A stretch of 64,000 bases of DNA. Source: CAVQUE01 sp046290435. GTDB taxonomy: Bacteria > Actinomycetota > Acidimicrobiia > Acidimicrobiales > UBA8592. The notes below the pieces were generated by a model. The model saw only the letters and a list, made by a program, of their open reading frames with translations, did not search any database and had not been told where the DNA came from. The translations under genes were made by a program, and so were the position numbers. The stretch covers positions 1 through 64,000 of the forward strand of contig JBKAGO010000041.1 of assembly GCA_046290435.1 (NCBI GenBank). The letters run 5' to 3'. Positions 1 to 8,150 of this stretch are shown in pieces. Position 1 is the stretch's first letter; every line of letters begins with the position of its first letter.

Positions 1-189
1 CTCCGTGACTTCAGACATCACGATCGTCCCAGCTCAGGAGGCCTTTTTGGTGGACGCGCCCCCGTCACCCCATCAACGCAGCGGTGGATTCAGGCTGAGG
101 GGCTGCTGCGCGCCGGCGTCGCCGCATTCGAGGGGGCGGCACCGAAGTCAGCGTTGGGGTCTGACCCGGGTCCCGGCGCCGACGTGGGA
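1..189. other. Intergenic sequence at window edge
   Basis: No gene can be supported here. An ATG on the minus strand at 18-16 opens a frame that leaves the window after six codons, too little to call. The 12-base string GGGGTCTGACCC at 156-167 equals the outer end of the RAYT-associated palindromes found further on, but no second arm is present, so it may be a remnant or chance. Confidence 0.4.
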
Positions 190-1461
190 TCAAGCCCTGT
201 CGGTCCAGCGGGCGAGCTGGGTGCGGAGCCAGCCGTTCTCCCAGAAGCTGACGTCGCCGCCGTGGTCGAGCAGGTGCCGGTGGGCGCCGGCCATCACCGT
301 CCACAGGCGCGGGTCGTCCGGGGCGATGGCCTCGACGGCCTCACCCAGGCGAATGGCCACCACCGCGTCGCCGCGGGCGAGCGCGGCCTCGGCCCGCTCC
401 AGGGTGGCGTCGACCCCTGCGACATCGACGAGCTCGGCCAGCGCGGCCGGTGCCGGATCGGGGTAGAGCTCGGTGGTCGACGCCAGCCTGAACCAGCCGA
501 TGTAGGACTCCCACAACGTCCGCACCGCCCAGGCGACCTTGCCGTAGCCCTCGCCCACCCGTAGTTCCGGCGGCAGTCGGATCTCGCGCATCAACGTCCA
601 CACGTCGGTGCCCGCGTTGAACCCGTCGAGGGCGCGGTCGTGCACATAGGTGACGGCGTTGTGCAGCCGCTCGAGCGACGCCTCGATCAGGTCGGCGCCG
701 ACGATGGCGTCGTGACGGCCCGTGATCAGCACCTCGGGGCGGAGCTCACGCACCATGCGGTTGGTGGCGAGCTGCGGCTCGACGAAACGGTACCTGTCGC
801 CCCGGATCGTGTTGAGGTTCGGGAAGTGCGGGAACAGCGGTCCGAACAGGTTGCTGACCAGGGCCACCCGATGCTCGGGAAGCCACACGACGCAGCAGTC
901 GGTGGTCTCGCCCACCGCCGCCAGCAGCTCGATGCGCAGACCGTCGACGGTGACCCCCAGGCGTCGGTCGAACACGACGTCGGGCATCGGCTCCGACTGT
1001 TGCATCGACACCCCAGGGTTCTCCCGATGGATCCGCCGAGCATCGATGCCCAACATGTCGAACCAGACGCCCGCAGTGCGCATGCGCAACCCCTGGATCC
1101 GCTTGTCGTCGGCCTGGCACGCCGGGTTGTTCGCCTGGGCGATGTAGGTGGTGCCGGGCTCGCGGAACAGGTCCACCCCGCCGACGTGATCGACGTGGGC
1201 CTGGGTGGTGATGACGTGGTGCGTCGGCCCGGGACGGATGGCATCGAACACCCGCTTGTGGTGCGGCGCCTCGTACCCCATGCCCGTGTTGACGATGACC
1301 CGGCCGGTGTCGGTCAACACGAGGTACGCGGCAGTGGTGCCGCCCGAGCGGTACACCAGACCCTCGACAACAGGGTGCGCCGGGTCGTCGTACACCGGCG
1401 TCAGCAGCTCCCTGCCCGGACGGGTGTCGATGAGATGGTCGACCTGCTCGGAGATGTTCAC
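190..1461 (-). CDS. Alkylsulfatase-like metallo-beta-lactamase-fold protein
   Basis: This 423-residue protein looks like a hydrolase of the metallo-beta-lactamase superfamily, closest in layout to alkyl sulfatases. An N-terminal MBL fold is followed by a helical region (about 270-345) resembling the alkyl-sulfatase dimerisation domain. The metal motif reads QAHVDH at residues 87-92, so the first histidine of the usual HxHxDH is glutamine and the site may be altered. The start is a GTG that overlaps the stop of the upstream sulfotransferase by four bases (GTGA), so the two are translationally coupled. A sulfotransferase beside a sulfatase-like enzyme suggests handling of sulfated lipids or alcohols. 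The substrate cannot be read from the sequence. Confidence 0.75.
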   Translation of the reverse strand: MNISEQVDHLIDTRPGRELLTPVYDDPAHPVVEGLVYRSGGTTAAYLVLTDTGRVIVNTGMGYEAPHHKRVFDAIRPGPTHHVITTQAHVDHVGGVDLFREPGTTYIAQANNPACQADDKRIQGLRMRTAGVWFDMLGIDARRIHRENPGVSMQQSEPMPDVVFDRRLGVTVDGLRIELLAAVGETTDCCVVWLPEHRVALVSNLFGPLFPHFPNLNTIRGDRYRFVEPQLATNRMVRELRPEVLITGRHDAIVGADLIEASLERLHNAVTYVHDRALDGFNAGTDVWTLMREIRLPPELRVGEGYGKVAWAVRTLWESYIGWFRLASTTELYPDPAPAALAELVDVAGVDATLERAEAALARGDAVVAIRLGEAVEAIAPDDPRLWTVMAGAHRHLLDHGGDVSFWENGWLRTQLARWTDRA

Positions 1462-2711
1462 CGGACCTCGATCCGGACACCGAAGTGCTCCATGTACGCG
1501 CCGAACCGCGACCGGACCTCCTCGGGAGTGACGCCGAAGTCGCAGCGCAGGTCGTACACGACCCGACCCCCCTTGCTCCGGGGATGCGCCGCCCGATGCG
1601 CGTCGATCGCTCCCCGGGCGGCATCGGTCAGCTCGATACCTGCCGCCTCGTACACCCGCCCGAGGGTGCCCATCTCGTCTGCCATGTACTCGTCGAAGAA
1701 AACGTCGACCGTGCGATCGGCGGGCAGGAGATGCCGATCCCGCAACGAACGGTCGAGCAGGCGACCGATCCGTTCGGTCCAGTAGTCGCGGTACCACTCG
1801 GGTCGGGTGGACCGGTAGGCGGTGCGGGCGCCGTAGCAGACCATCGTGGCCGTGGACTGCACGACTGCCACCGGGTCGCGGTGGGTGACGATGATCGTGG
1901 CATCCGGGAACGTCGCCATCAGGGGTCCGAGCTGCTCGAGATGCTGCGGCGACTTCAGCACCCACCGCTCGCGGGGCCGATACCACTGCAGGATCTGGAG
2001 CACCTGCTTCATGAACGCGTAGTGCGGGGTCTGGTCGTGGGCGAAGTAGTGGTCGCGCCACTGCGGCGCCCGGGCCACCCACTCGTGGGTGTAGCTCGCG
2101 AAGTCCGGGCCCATGAGCTCGATCTCCTCGTGCACGTGATCGGGCTCCATCGGGTGCATCGCCGCGACAAGCGGCGCCCCCGTCTGCATCGCCTCCCACG
2201 CCTTCTGACTGCGAAGCCACCGCGGGTCGACACCGTCGACCTCCGCCGGCTCGGTCGGGTTCGGAACCGGTTCGTAGGACTCCCACAACGGCATCGACCG
2301 GAAGCGCGTGTCCGCCGCCAGCAGGTTGACCAGGTTGGTGGTGCCCGACCGCGGCAACCCGACCACGATCACCGGCGCCTCGATCGCGACGTCTCGGATC
2401 TCGGGGTGGCGGCCCAGCAGGTCGTGGATCAGCAGACGATTTGCCGTGTTGCGAACGCAGTCGCCGAAGAACAGCATCCGGCCGAGCCCCGTGCGCTCGG
2501 CGTCGGCGTCCATCTCCGCGAGCTGCAACCCGAGGCGGTCACGGAAGTCCTCCGGGCCGAAGTCGTCGAGACCGGTGCGCTCGACCGCGGCCGCGCACAC
2601 AGCGTCGATCGACAGCTCGGTGTGCTTCGACTCGCCCCAGTCGAGGCCCATCTGCTGGATGTCGGTGAGCACCGGCGCCGCCAGGTCGTCGATGCGGATC
2701 TCGTCGGTCAT
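1458..2711 (-). CDS. Sulfotransferase family protein
   Basis: A 417-residue cytoplasmic sulfotransferase that would transfer sulfate from PAPS to a hydroxylated substrate. The 5'-phosphosulfate loop GLPRSGTT lies at residues 118-125, and VTHRDP near residue 265 fits the 3'-phosphate-binding region. The length and the N-terminal helical extension match the Sulfotransfer_3 type common in actinobacteria. It is the first of a coupled pair with the MBL-fold gene and follows the SDR gene after 10 bases, so the four minus-strand genes from 4478 down to 190 probably form one operon. The acceptor is unknown, with a lipid or sterol-like alcohol a reasonable guess from the neighbours. Confidence 0.85.
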   Translation of the reverse strand: MTDEIRIDDLAAPVLTDIQQMGLDWGESKHTELSIDAVCAAAVERTGLDDFGPEDFRDRLGLQLAEMDADAERTGLGRMLFFGDCVRNTANRLLIHDLLGRHPEIRDVAIEAPVIVVGLPRSGTTNLVNLLAADTRFRSMPLWESYEPVPNPTEPAEVDGVDPRWLRSQKAWEAMQTGAPLVAAMHPMEPDHVHEEIELMGPDFASYTHEWVARAPQWRDHYFAHDQTPHYAFMKQVLQILQWYRPRERWVLKSPQHLEQLGPLMATFPDATIIVTHRDPVAVVQSTATMVCYGARTAYRSTRPEWYRDYWTERIGRLLDRSLRDRHLLPADRTVDVFFDEYMADEMGTLGRVYEAAGIELTDAARGAIDAHRAAHPRSKGGRVVYDLRCDFGVTPEEVRSRFGAYMEHFGVRIEVR

Positions 2712-2721
2712 GAGGTCTCCA

Positions 2722-3471
2722 TCATTGCGCCAGGTAGCCGCCGTCGACGGCGAGCACCGATCCCGTGGTGAACGACGAGGCCTCGGTGCACAGGAACAGC
2801 ACCGCGGCGGCCACCTCGACAGGCGTCCCCATACGGCCCAGCACGCCCTTGCCGACCTCGGCCGCCAACAGCTCCGGCATGGACTTCATCGGCGCGGTCA
2901 TCGGGGTGTCGACGAGGCCCGGCGCCACCGCGTTGACGCGGATGCCCCGGTCGGCCCAGTGCACGGCGAGGTTGCGGGTGAGCGCCACCAGCGCCGCCTT
3001 CGAGGCCGAGTAGCCGGGCACGATCGTTGTCGACCGGTACGCCGTCATCGACACCAGGTTCACCACGCTCGCCCCGCCCGTCATCGAGCTCCTCGCGAGG
3101 GCCTTGCGGGCCCCGATGGTCAGCCGCTGCGCTCCCTCGACGTTCATCGCCAACGACGCCGCGAACCCGGCCGGGCTCCACTCGTCGAGCCCATCGGGGA
3201 AGTTGGCGCCGGCGTTGTTGACCAGCACGTCCAAGACGTCGAGCTCCGCGGCCAGTGCATCCACCGCCGCTGTGTCGCGCATCTCGAGCTGCCGGAACCC
3301 GAACGCTGCCAGGTCGGTGTCGTAGTCGGCCGCCGACGCCCGGGTGCCGGTGACGGTGACCGACGCACCCGCAGCGGCGAACGCCGTGGCGACGGCGTGG
3401 CCGATGCCGCTCGTGCCGCCGGTGATCAGCACCGACGTGGCGCCGAAGTCGAAGGACACCCCGTTGCTCAT
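2722..3471 (-). CDS. SDR-family oxidoreductase
   Basis: A 249-residue classical short-chain dehydrogenase/reductase using NAD(P)H. The cofactor loop GGTSGIG is at about residues 18-24, NNAG lies near residue 88, and the catalytic Ser-Tyr-Lys are in the stretch from VSMTAY to YSASKAA. The C-terminal VDGGY is typical. The ATG overlaps the stop of the upstream zinc dehydrogenase by four bases (ATGA). Its place between a zinc dehydrogenase and a sulfotransferase suggests a shared pathway of alcohol and ketone conversion. The substrate is not predictable. Confidence 0.88.
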   Translation of the reverse strand: MSNGVSFDFGATSVLITGGTSGIGHAVATAFAAAGASVTVTGTRASAADYDTDLAAFGFRQLEMRDTAAVDALAAELDVLDVLVNNAGANFPDGLDEWSPAGFAASLAMNVEGAQRLTIGARKALARSSMTGGASVVNLVSMTAYRSTTIVPGYSASKAALVALTRNLAVHWADRGIRVNAVAPGLVDTPMTAPMKSMPELLAAEVGKGVLGRMGTPVEVAAAVLFLCTEASSFTTGSVLAVDGGYLAQ

Positions 3472-4478
3472 CGATCGACCCCCATCGTGATCATGACTTT
3501 CCCACAGTCCTTCGAACCCTCGAGCACGGCGAGCCCCTCACCGAAGTCCTCGAGCGGCAGCGTGTGGGTGATCAGGAACGACAGATCCCGGCGCGCCAGG
3601 AGCTCGACGGCATCCTCGAACCGCTCCGGGTACTCCATCGACCCGCGGACGGTGAACTGCTTCATCAACAGGTTCACGAAGTTCGTCGGCACCGGCCGGT
3701 AGTGCAGCGCGACGACCACCAGGCGGCCGCCCTCGCGTCCGTGCTGGAGCACGTCGCCGATGACCGCGTCGGCCCCCGACGCCTCGACGAACACGTCGGT
3801 GGCCGGCGTCGGTCCGAACATGAACGGCGCTGTTCCGTGGATGCGGGCCAGCTCTGCCCACACGTCGACCCTGGTCGGGTCGAGCACGTGCGCCGCCCCG
3901 ACGCGCTTCGCCAGATCCAGACGGGCCGGGCTGAGGTCGACGGCCACGATGTCGTCGATGCCGCGGTCGGCGAGCGTCGCCAACACCATCAGCCCGATCG
4001 GCCCACAGCCGAACACCGCCACCTTGTCGCCCGGCGCGGCCTCGGACTGGTTGACCGCCTGCATGCCGACCGCCAGCGGCTCGGCCAACGCAGCGGTGGC
4101 CAGATCGATGCCATCGGGAACCGCGAACAGTCGCCGACCATCGGCGGCATCGGGCACATGCAGCACTGGGGTGAGGCCACCCTGACCGCCGCCTGTCCCC
4201 ATACGGGGACCGTGCCCCCCATCGGACGGGCACACCACCACCCGGTCGCCCACCGCGACCCCGGCAACCTCGTCGCCGACCCACTCGACGACTCCTGCCA
4301 TCTCGTGACCCAGCGGGATCGGATGCCCGGGAACGAGGCCCATGTGCACATAGGACACGTCGGTCCCGCAGATCCCGCAGGCAGCGATCCGAACCAGCGC
4401 ATCACGAGGCCCGGGCTCGGGATCCGGGATCTCGTCGAGGCGCCAATCGTCGGCACCGTGCAACATGATCTGTCTCAT
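3468..4478 (-). CDS. Zinc-dependent alcohol dehydrogenase (MDR family)
   Basis: A 336-residue medium-chain dehydrogenase of the sorbitol/threonine dehydrogenase type. The catalytic zinc region is visible as CGICGTD near residue 34 and GHEMAGVVEWVG near 58. The NAD-binding GCGPIG lies near 156. The four-cysteine structural zinc lobe is missing: the region after VVVC is a glycine-rich PSDGGHGPRMGTGGGQGG instead. It begins the minus-strand operon (dehydrogenase, SDR, sulfotransferase, MBL protein), with 255 bases of non-coding sequence before the divergent PhyH gene where promoters for both should lie. Confidence 0.87.
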   Translation of the reverse strand: MRQIMLHGADDWRLDEIPDPEPGPRDALVRIAACGICGTDVSYVHMGLVPGHPIPLGHEMAGVVEWVGDEVAGVAVGDRVVVCPSDGGHGPRMGTGGGQGGLTPVLHVPDAADGRRLFAVPDGIDLATAALAEPLAVGMQAVNQSEAAPGDKVAVFGCGPIGLMVLATLADRGIDDIVAVDLSPARLDLAKRVGAAHVLDPTRVDVWAELARIHGTAPFMFGPTPATDVFVEASGADAVIGDVLQHGREGGRLVVVALHYRPVPTNFVNLLMKQFTVRGSMEYPERFEDAVELLARRDLSFLITHTLPLEDFGEGLAVLEGSKDCGKVMITMGVDR

Positions 4479-4733
4479 CGTCGGGTGACCTCTCGGAGCG
4501 CTACAGGTGGGGACGTGGGTGCGTCGACCGACGACGGCGGTCGCAGCGCCGAGCGCCTGATGTCGCGCCCGACGCGGACCACCTTGCTAGCCGATGCCGT
4601 CGACGCCTGCTGGCCGGTCGCAGACCAGGAGGGCGCGGCGGATCGGCGCACTCGCCCGGCTCCTGACCCGTCGCCTCCCGCTCTTGTTCGCTGCGCTCAC
4701 GGGCCGCTCGGGCGACCTCCTAAGCTCGCCGCC

Positions 4734-5555
4734 ATGGGGCGCACATCCATCGACGCAGACCGGATCGAGAGGTTCGCGACCGACGGCGTCGCCTGCCTGC
4801 GGGGCGCCCTCGACCCCGACGAGGTGGCAGCGATGGCCGAACCCGTCGAGCGGGCCCTGCGCGGCCCCGACACCGTCGACCTCGGCACGCTGACCGGTCG
4901 CGTCGGCGCGCCCGCGTTCTCCGCCGGCGTCGACCACTGGCGCAGCGACGACGCATTCGACCGACTCGCCCGCCGGTCGAGGCTGCCCGAGATCGCCGCG
5001 ACCCTGCTCGAGAGCGAGAAGGTCTGGTTGTACGAGGACAGCGTCCTGGTGAAGGAACCCGGCGCACCGTTCCGCACTGAATTCCACACCGATGCCGGCT
5101 ACTTCCACGTGGCCGGCACCCAGGCCTGCACGTTCTGGGTGCCGCTCGACCCCGCCGGTCCCGACACCGGCGCGGTGCAGTACGTGCGCGGGTCACACCG
5201 CTGGGACGAGGACTTCCGCCCCAACCTGTTCTCCATCCCCGATCCCATCCCCGGCACCGACGGGTCCGTCGTCCCCGATGTGCTCGCCGACCCCGAGCTC
5301 GCCGCACTGCTCGTCGGCTTCGAGGTCGAGCCCGGCGACGTGGTGGTGCACCACTACCGCACCGTCCACGGTGCCCCGGCCAACACCTCCGCGACCCGCC
5401 GGCGCCGAGCGATCTCCGTGCGCTACTGCGGTGACGACATCCGGTACCGGCTGCGTCCCGGCGTGCCCCGCAAACCCCACCACGATCTCGTCCACGACGG
5501 CGACGAACTCGGCGGCGCCGACTGCCCCCAGGTCTGGCCCGTGCCGTTCGCCTGA
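4734..5555 (+). CDS. Phytanoyl-CoA dioxygenase (PhyH) family oxygenase
   Basis: A 273-residue Fe(II)/2-oxoglutarate-dependent oxygenase of the PhyH family. The iron-binding HxD lies in FHTDAGYF (about 117-124), the distal histidine in VVHHYRTVHGAP (about 203-214) and the 2-oxoglutarate arginine in the RRRRAISVRY stretch. The length fits the family. It is divergent from the dehydrogenase operon and followed after 67 bases by an MBL-fold gene. It probably hydroxylates an acyl-CoA or a small hydrophobic molecule, but the substrate is unknown. Confidence 0.85.
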   Translation: MGRTSIDADRIERFATDGVACLRGALDPDEVAAMAEPVERALRGPDTVDLGTLTGRVGAPAFSAGVDHWRSDDAFDRLARRSRLPEIAATLLESEKVWLYEDSVLVKEPGAPFRTEFHTDAGYFHVAGTQACTFWVPLDPAGPDTGAVQYVRGSHRWDEDFRPNLFSIPDPIPGTDGSVVPDVLADPELAALLVGFEVEPGDVVVHHYRTVHGAPANTSATRRRRAISVRYCGDDIRYRLRPGVPRKPHHDLVHDGDELGGADCPQVWPVPFA

Positions 5556-5622
5556 GGTCGATCGCCACCGCGGAACCCGCGCTCGCTGTGCGGCTGCCCG
5601 ACGTCGCACTACCGTCGCGTCC

Positions 5623-6513
5623 ATGAGACGGGGGAGTACCGAGGTCATCATCGGGGTCGACGGGGGCAAGTACCCGCACGGCAACACGGTCGTCGTCCAT
5701 GGCGGCGACCAGCGGGTGGTGATGGATCCGGGGCTGTCGCTGTGGTCGCCCGACGTGCTCGATCCGGCGCCGCCGGTCGAGGCCGACCGGGTCGTGCTCA
5801 CCCACGTCCACGAGGACCACGTGGCCGGGCTCTCCCGCTACCCCGGCGTGCCCGTCGCCGTCCGGGCGCCCGACGCCGTGCACCTGCACTCCCTCGACGA
5901 CCTGATGGCCATGTACGGCGTGCCCGACGACGCCGCACCCGCGTTCGCCGAATCGCTGGTGCGCGACTTCCACTTCCAACCCCGGCCCGACGTCGAGGCC
6001 CTGGCCGACGACACCGTGCTCGACCTCGGCGGCGGGGTGACCATGACCGCCATCCCGACACCCGGCCACACCCGCGGTCACACCGCCTGGCTCGTCGAAC
6101 CCGACGGCGTGCTGGTCATCGGCGACATCGACCTGTCGAGCTTCGGGCCCTACTACGCCGACGCCGTGTCGAACCTCGAGGACTTCGTGGCATCGATGGC
6201 CACCATCCGCGACGTCGAAGCAGCCTGGTACGTGACGTTCCACCACAAGGGTGTCGTCGAGGGCCACGACGCCTTCGTGGCGGCGCTGGACGCGTTCGCC
6301 GCCGTGGTCGACCGCCGAGACGACGCCATCGTCGAGTACTGCACCGAACCCCGCACCATCGCCGACATGGCCGAACACCGGTTCCTGTACCGGCCCCACG
6401 TCGAACTCCCCTGGGTGGCCAGCGCCGAACGCCGCACCGCCGAACAACACGTCGAGCGGCTGTTGCGTGCGGGGCGCCTCGTCGCCGACGGCGACGCGTA
6501 TCTGCGGGCCTGA
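5623..6513 (+). CDS. Metallo-beta-lactamase-fold hydrolase
   Basis: A 296-residue MBL-fold protein. The full metal motif HVHEDH is present (in LTHVHEDHVAGL), followed by the second-shell histidine in TPGHTRGHT and the aspartate in VIGDIDLSSFGP. The C-terminal 80 residues are helical, resembling the winged-helix tail of LACTB2-like hydrolases. A glyoxalase-II-type or thioester hydrolase role is possible. It is co-directional with the PhyH gene. A RAYT-type palindrome begins six bases after its stop and may serve as its transcript end. Confidence 0.8.
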   Translation: MRRGSTEVIIGVDGGKYPHGNTVVVHGGDQRVVMDPGLSLWSPDVLDPAPPVEADRVVLTHVHEDHVAGLSRYPGVPVAVRAPDAVHLHSLDDLMAMYGVPDDAAPAFAESLVRDFHFQPRPDVEALADDTVLDLGGGVTMTAIPTPGHTRGHTAWLVEPDGVLVIGDIDLSSFGPYYADAVSNLEDFVASMATIRDVEAAWYVTFHHKGVVEGHDAFVAALDAFAAVVDRRDDAIVEYCTEPRTIADMAEHRFLYRPHVELPWVASAERRTAEQHVERLLRAGRLVADGDAYLRA

Positions 6514-6519
6514 ACTGCT

Positions 6520-6610
6520 GGGGTCAGACCCCGCTTTCCCGCTTTCTCCACATCGTGCCGACGGGTTCGCCCCACCCGCCCAGAAAAGCGGGAAAGCGGG
6601 GTCTGACCCC
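6520..6610. repeat. RAYT-associated palindrome, copy 1 (left of transposase)
   Basis: A 91-bp imperfect palindrome. The left arm begins GGGGTCAGACCCCGCTTTCC and the right arm ends with its complement, GCGGGGTCTGACCCC. The arms are 28 and 29 bases (one extra A on the right) around a non-conserved loop of about 34 bases. Each arm also holds a small nested palindrome, GGGGTCAGACCCC. It lies between the MBL stop and the RAYT start, 40 bases upstream of the transposase ATG. The layout is that of a REP/BIME element mobilised by the adjacent RAYT. Confidence 0.9.
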
Positions 6611-6650
6611 ATTTCGGTCAGTGTCATAGCAGGCTCGTACCTTTGCGTGC

Positions 6651-7625
6651 ATGGCACGACCACCACGAATCGACCACCCCGGGGCCTGGCACCACGTTGG
6701 ACACCGCGGGATCGACGGGCGTCCGATCTTCATCGACGACCTCGACCGACGGCACTTCTGCACCCTGCTCGGCGAACTGCTCGAGCGCTTTGGGCTCGAG
6801 ATCCACGCCTGGTGTCTCATGGGCAACCATCACCACCTCTTGGTGCGCAGCGCGCAGGGGCTGCTGTCTCGCTCGATGCAATACCTCAACGGCTCCTACA
6901 CCCAACGGTTCAACTGGCGCCACGAACGCTCCGGCGAACTCCTCCACGGGCGATTCCACTCGACTCGGATCGATACCGACAGCTACCTCGCAGCGGCAGG
7001 TCGCTACATCCACCGCAACCCCGTCGAGGCCGGAATCACCATGTCACCCGAGCAATACCGCTGGTCCAGCTACCCCGGCTACCTCAACGCCGCGGACGCC
7101 GATCCGTGGCTCCAACGCCATGAGTTGCTCGGTCGATTCGGCGGCAACCGCATGCGCCACCACCGCTTCGTCACCAACGCCGAGACATGTCCCATCGCAA
7201 GACAACTCGATCGGAGCCATGCGCCGGCCGTGCTCTGCGACCTCCCGCCGACCATCGCTTCGGAGTCGCCGATCTCAGCTCCCCATCCCTGCGACGTCGA
7301 GCTGCAGGAGCTTCCGGGCCCCCGCCGCGAGATCGACCTGTGCGCCGTGGACAGAGCTGTTGCGGACGCGTTCGGGGTCGAACCTACAAGCCTGCGAAAC
7401 GGTGGCAAGGGTAGGAGCAACACGCCCCGGCTGGCTGCGATCGCCCTGGCGCGACGGCTCGGGTCGTCCACCCAGAGCGAGATCGCCACCCACTACGGCT
7501 TCAACGCGGTTCGCGCCGCCGAGGCCGCAATGCGCCGTGCCACCTCCCGGAGACACGACGACACCGATTTCGCCGCGGCGCTCGCTCGGGTCGAGGCACA
7601 GCTGCGATCCGATCGGGCCGAGTAG
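6651..7625 (+). CDS. REP-associated tyrosine transposase (RAYT, Y1/IS200-like)
   Basis: A 324-residue single-strand DNA transposase of the Y1 HUH superfamily. The HUH motif is NHHHLL (His60 and His62), and the likely nucleophile is Tyr119 in RYIHRNPVEAG, followed by the typical YRWSSYPGY. A C-terminal region (about 240-310) holds a helix-turn-helix (around TQSEIATHYGF), as in longer RAYTs. The gene lies between two copies of the same palindrome (6520-6610 and 7635-7724), the hallmark of RAYTs with their REP substrates. Such proteins are usually single-copy and domesticated rather than self-mobile. The ORF appears intact. Confidence 0.92.
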   Translation: MARPPRIDHPGAWHHVGHRGIDGRPIFIDDLDRRHFCTLLGELLERFGLEIHAWCLMGNHHHLLVRSAQGLLSRSMQYLNGSYTQRFNWRHERSGELLHGRFHSTRIDTDSYLAAAGRYIHRNPVEAGITMSPEQYRWSSYPGYLNAADADPWLQRHELLGRFGGNRMRHHRFVTNAETCPIARQLDRSHAPAVLCDLPPTIASESPISAPHPCDVELQELPGPRREIDLCAVDRAVADAFGVEPTSLRNGGKGRSNTPRLAAIALARRLGSSTQSEIATHYGFNAVRAAEAAMRRATSRRHDDTDFAAALARVEAQLRSDRAE

Positions 7626-7634
7626 AGAACCGCT

Positions 7635-7724
7635 GGGGTCAGACCCCGCTTTCCCGCTTTCTCGAGCGGTGCGGCGTCCTTGGCGAGTGCACTAGGAGAA
7701 AGCGGGAAAGCGGGATCTGACCCC
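7635..7724. repeat. RAYT-associated palindrome, copy 2 (right of transposase)
   Basis: A 90-bp palindrome with the same arms as the copy left of the transposase, starting nine bases after the RAYT stop. The left arm is identical over GGGGTCAGACCCCGC and beyond. The right arm has one change (GGGATCTGACCCC for GGGGTCTGACCCC). The loop differs completely in sequence from copy 1 but is of similar length. Confidence 0.9.
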
Positions 7725-7728
7725 GGTT

Positions 7729-7923
7729 CTACGCGGCGTCGTCGAGGTTTGCGAGGTGGTCGCGGAGTTTGCGGACGTGGGCGAGGCCGAGTTCTCGCTG
7801 TTCCTTCGACGGGAGGACGCGGCGGCGGTCGGGACGTGACGGTGGGCGGCGCCCGTCGAACGCGGGGCGGCGCGGCTCGAACAGGCGGCCCTGCTCCGTG
7901 TCGGTTCCGTCCCTCTGCACCAT
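7729..7923 (-). CDS. Small basic hypothetical protein
   Basis: A 64-residue unrecognised protein. It begins MVQRDGTDTEQGRLFEPRRP, is rich in Arg and Pro in the middle and ends with a short helix (SKEQRELGLAHVRKLRDHLA). A Shine-Dalgarno-like AGAGGA precedes the ATG at 7923. Its stop lies only five bases from the right palindrome of the RAYT, so it could belong to the mobile unit or just neighbour it. No homology is claimed. Confidence 0.45.
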   Translation of the reverse strand: MVQRDGTDTEQGRLFEPRRPAFDGRRPPSRPDRRRVLPSKEQRELGLAHVRKLRDHLANLDDAA

Positions 7924-7953
7924 GTCCTCTGGTCTTTCCTCCGGGCGCAGCGG

Positions 7954-8052
7954 CCAAACTGCTGCCCAAACTGCTGCGCATCGCCCAACCGGCTGCGCAT
8001 CGCCCACATTGCGCATCGCCCGAACGGCCGGGCATCTGCTGCGCACTGCCGA
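7954..8052. repeat. Short direct repeats upstream of small ORF
   Basis: Short direct repeats fill the region between the small minus-strand gene and the amidase. CTGCGCATCGCCCA occurs at 7974-7987 and 7993-8006, with a near copy at 8009-8022. CCAAACTGCTGC occurs twice just before. The irregular spacing of 19 and 16 bases argues against a regular operator array. They may be slippage products. Confidence 0.5.
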
Positions 8053-8150
8053 ACGGTCGGTCCTGTCCGACTGCACGCTCCCGCATCCAACCGGACGGGC
8101 GGCGGCGATCTTCCCGGACCCGCCCCGCGGCGACGCACTAGCGTGCGCGC

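Noticed and set aside
1..18. ATG on the minus strand (MSEVTE...) as the start of a gene leaving the window
   Set aside because: Only six codons are visible and no ribosome site precedes it.
6651..7625. RAYT as an active insertion sequence of the IS200/IS605 type
   Set aside because: The C-terminal extension, RYIHRNP motif and flanking full palindromes fit RAYTs, and no TnpB or IS ends are present.
7954..8052. Possible CRISPR-like array from the short direct repeats
   Set aside because: The repeats are 12-14 bases, irregularly spaced by only a few bases, with no spacers and no cas genes.
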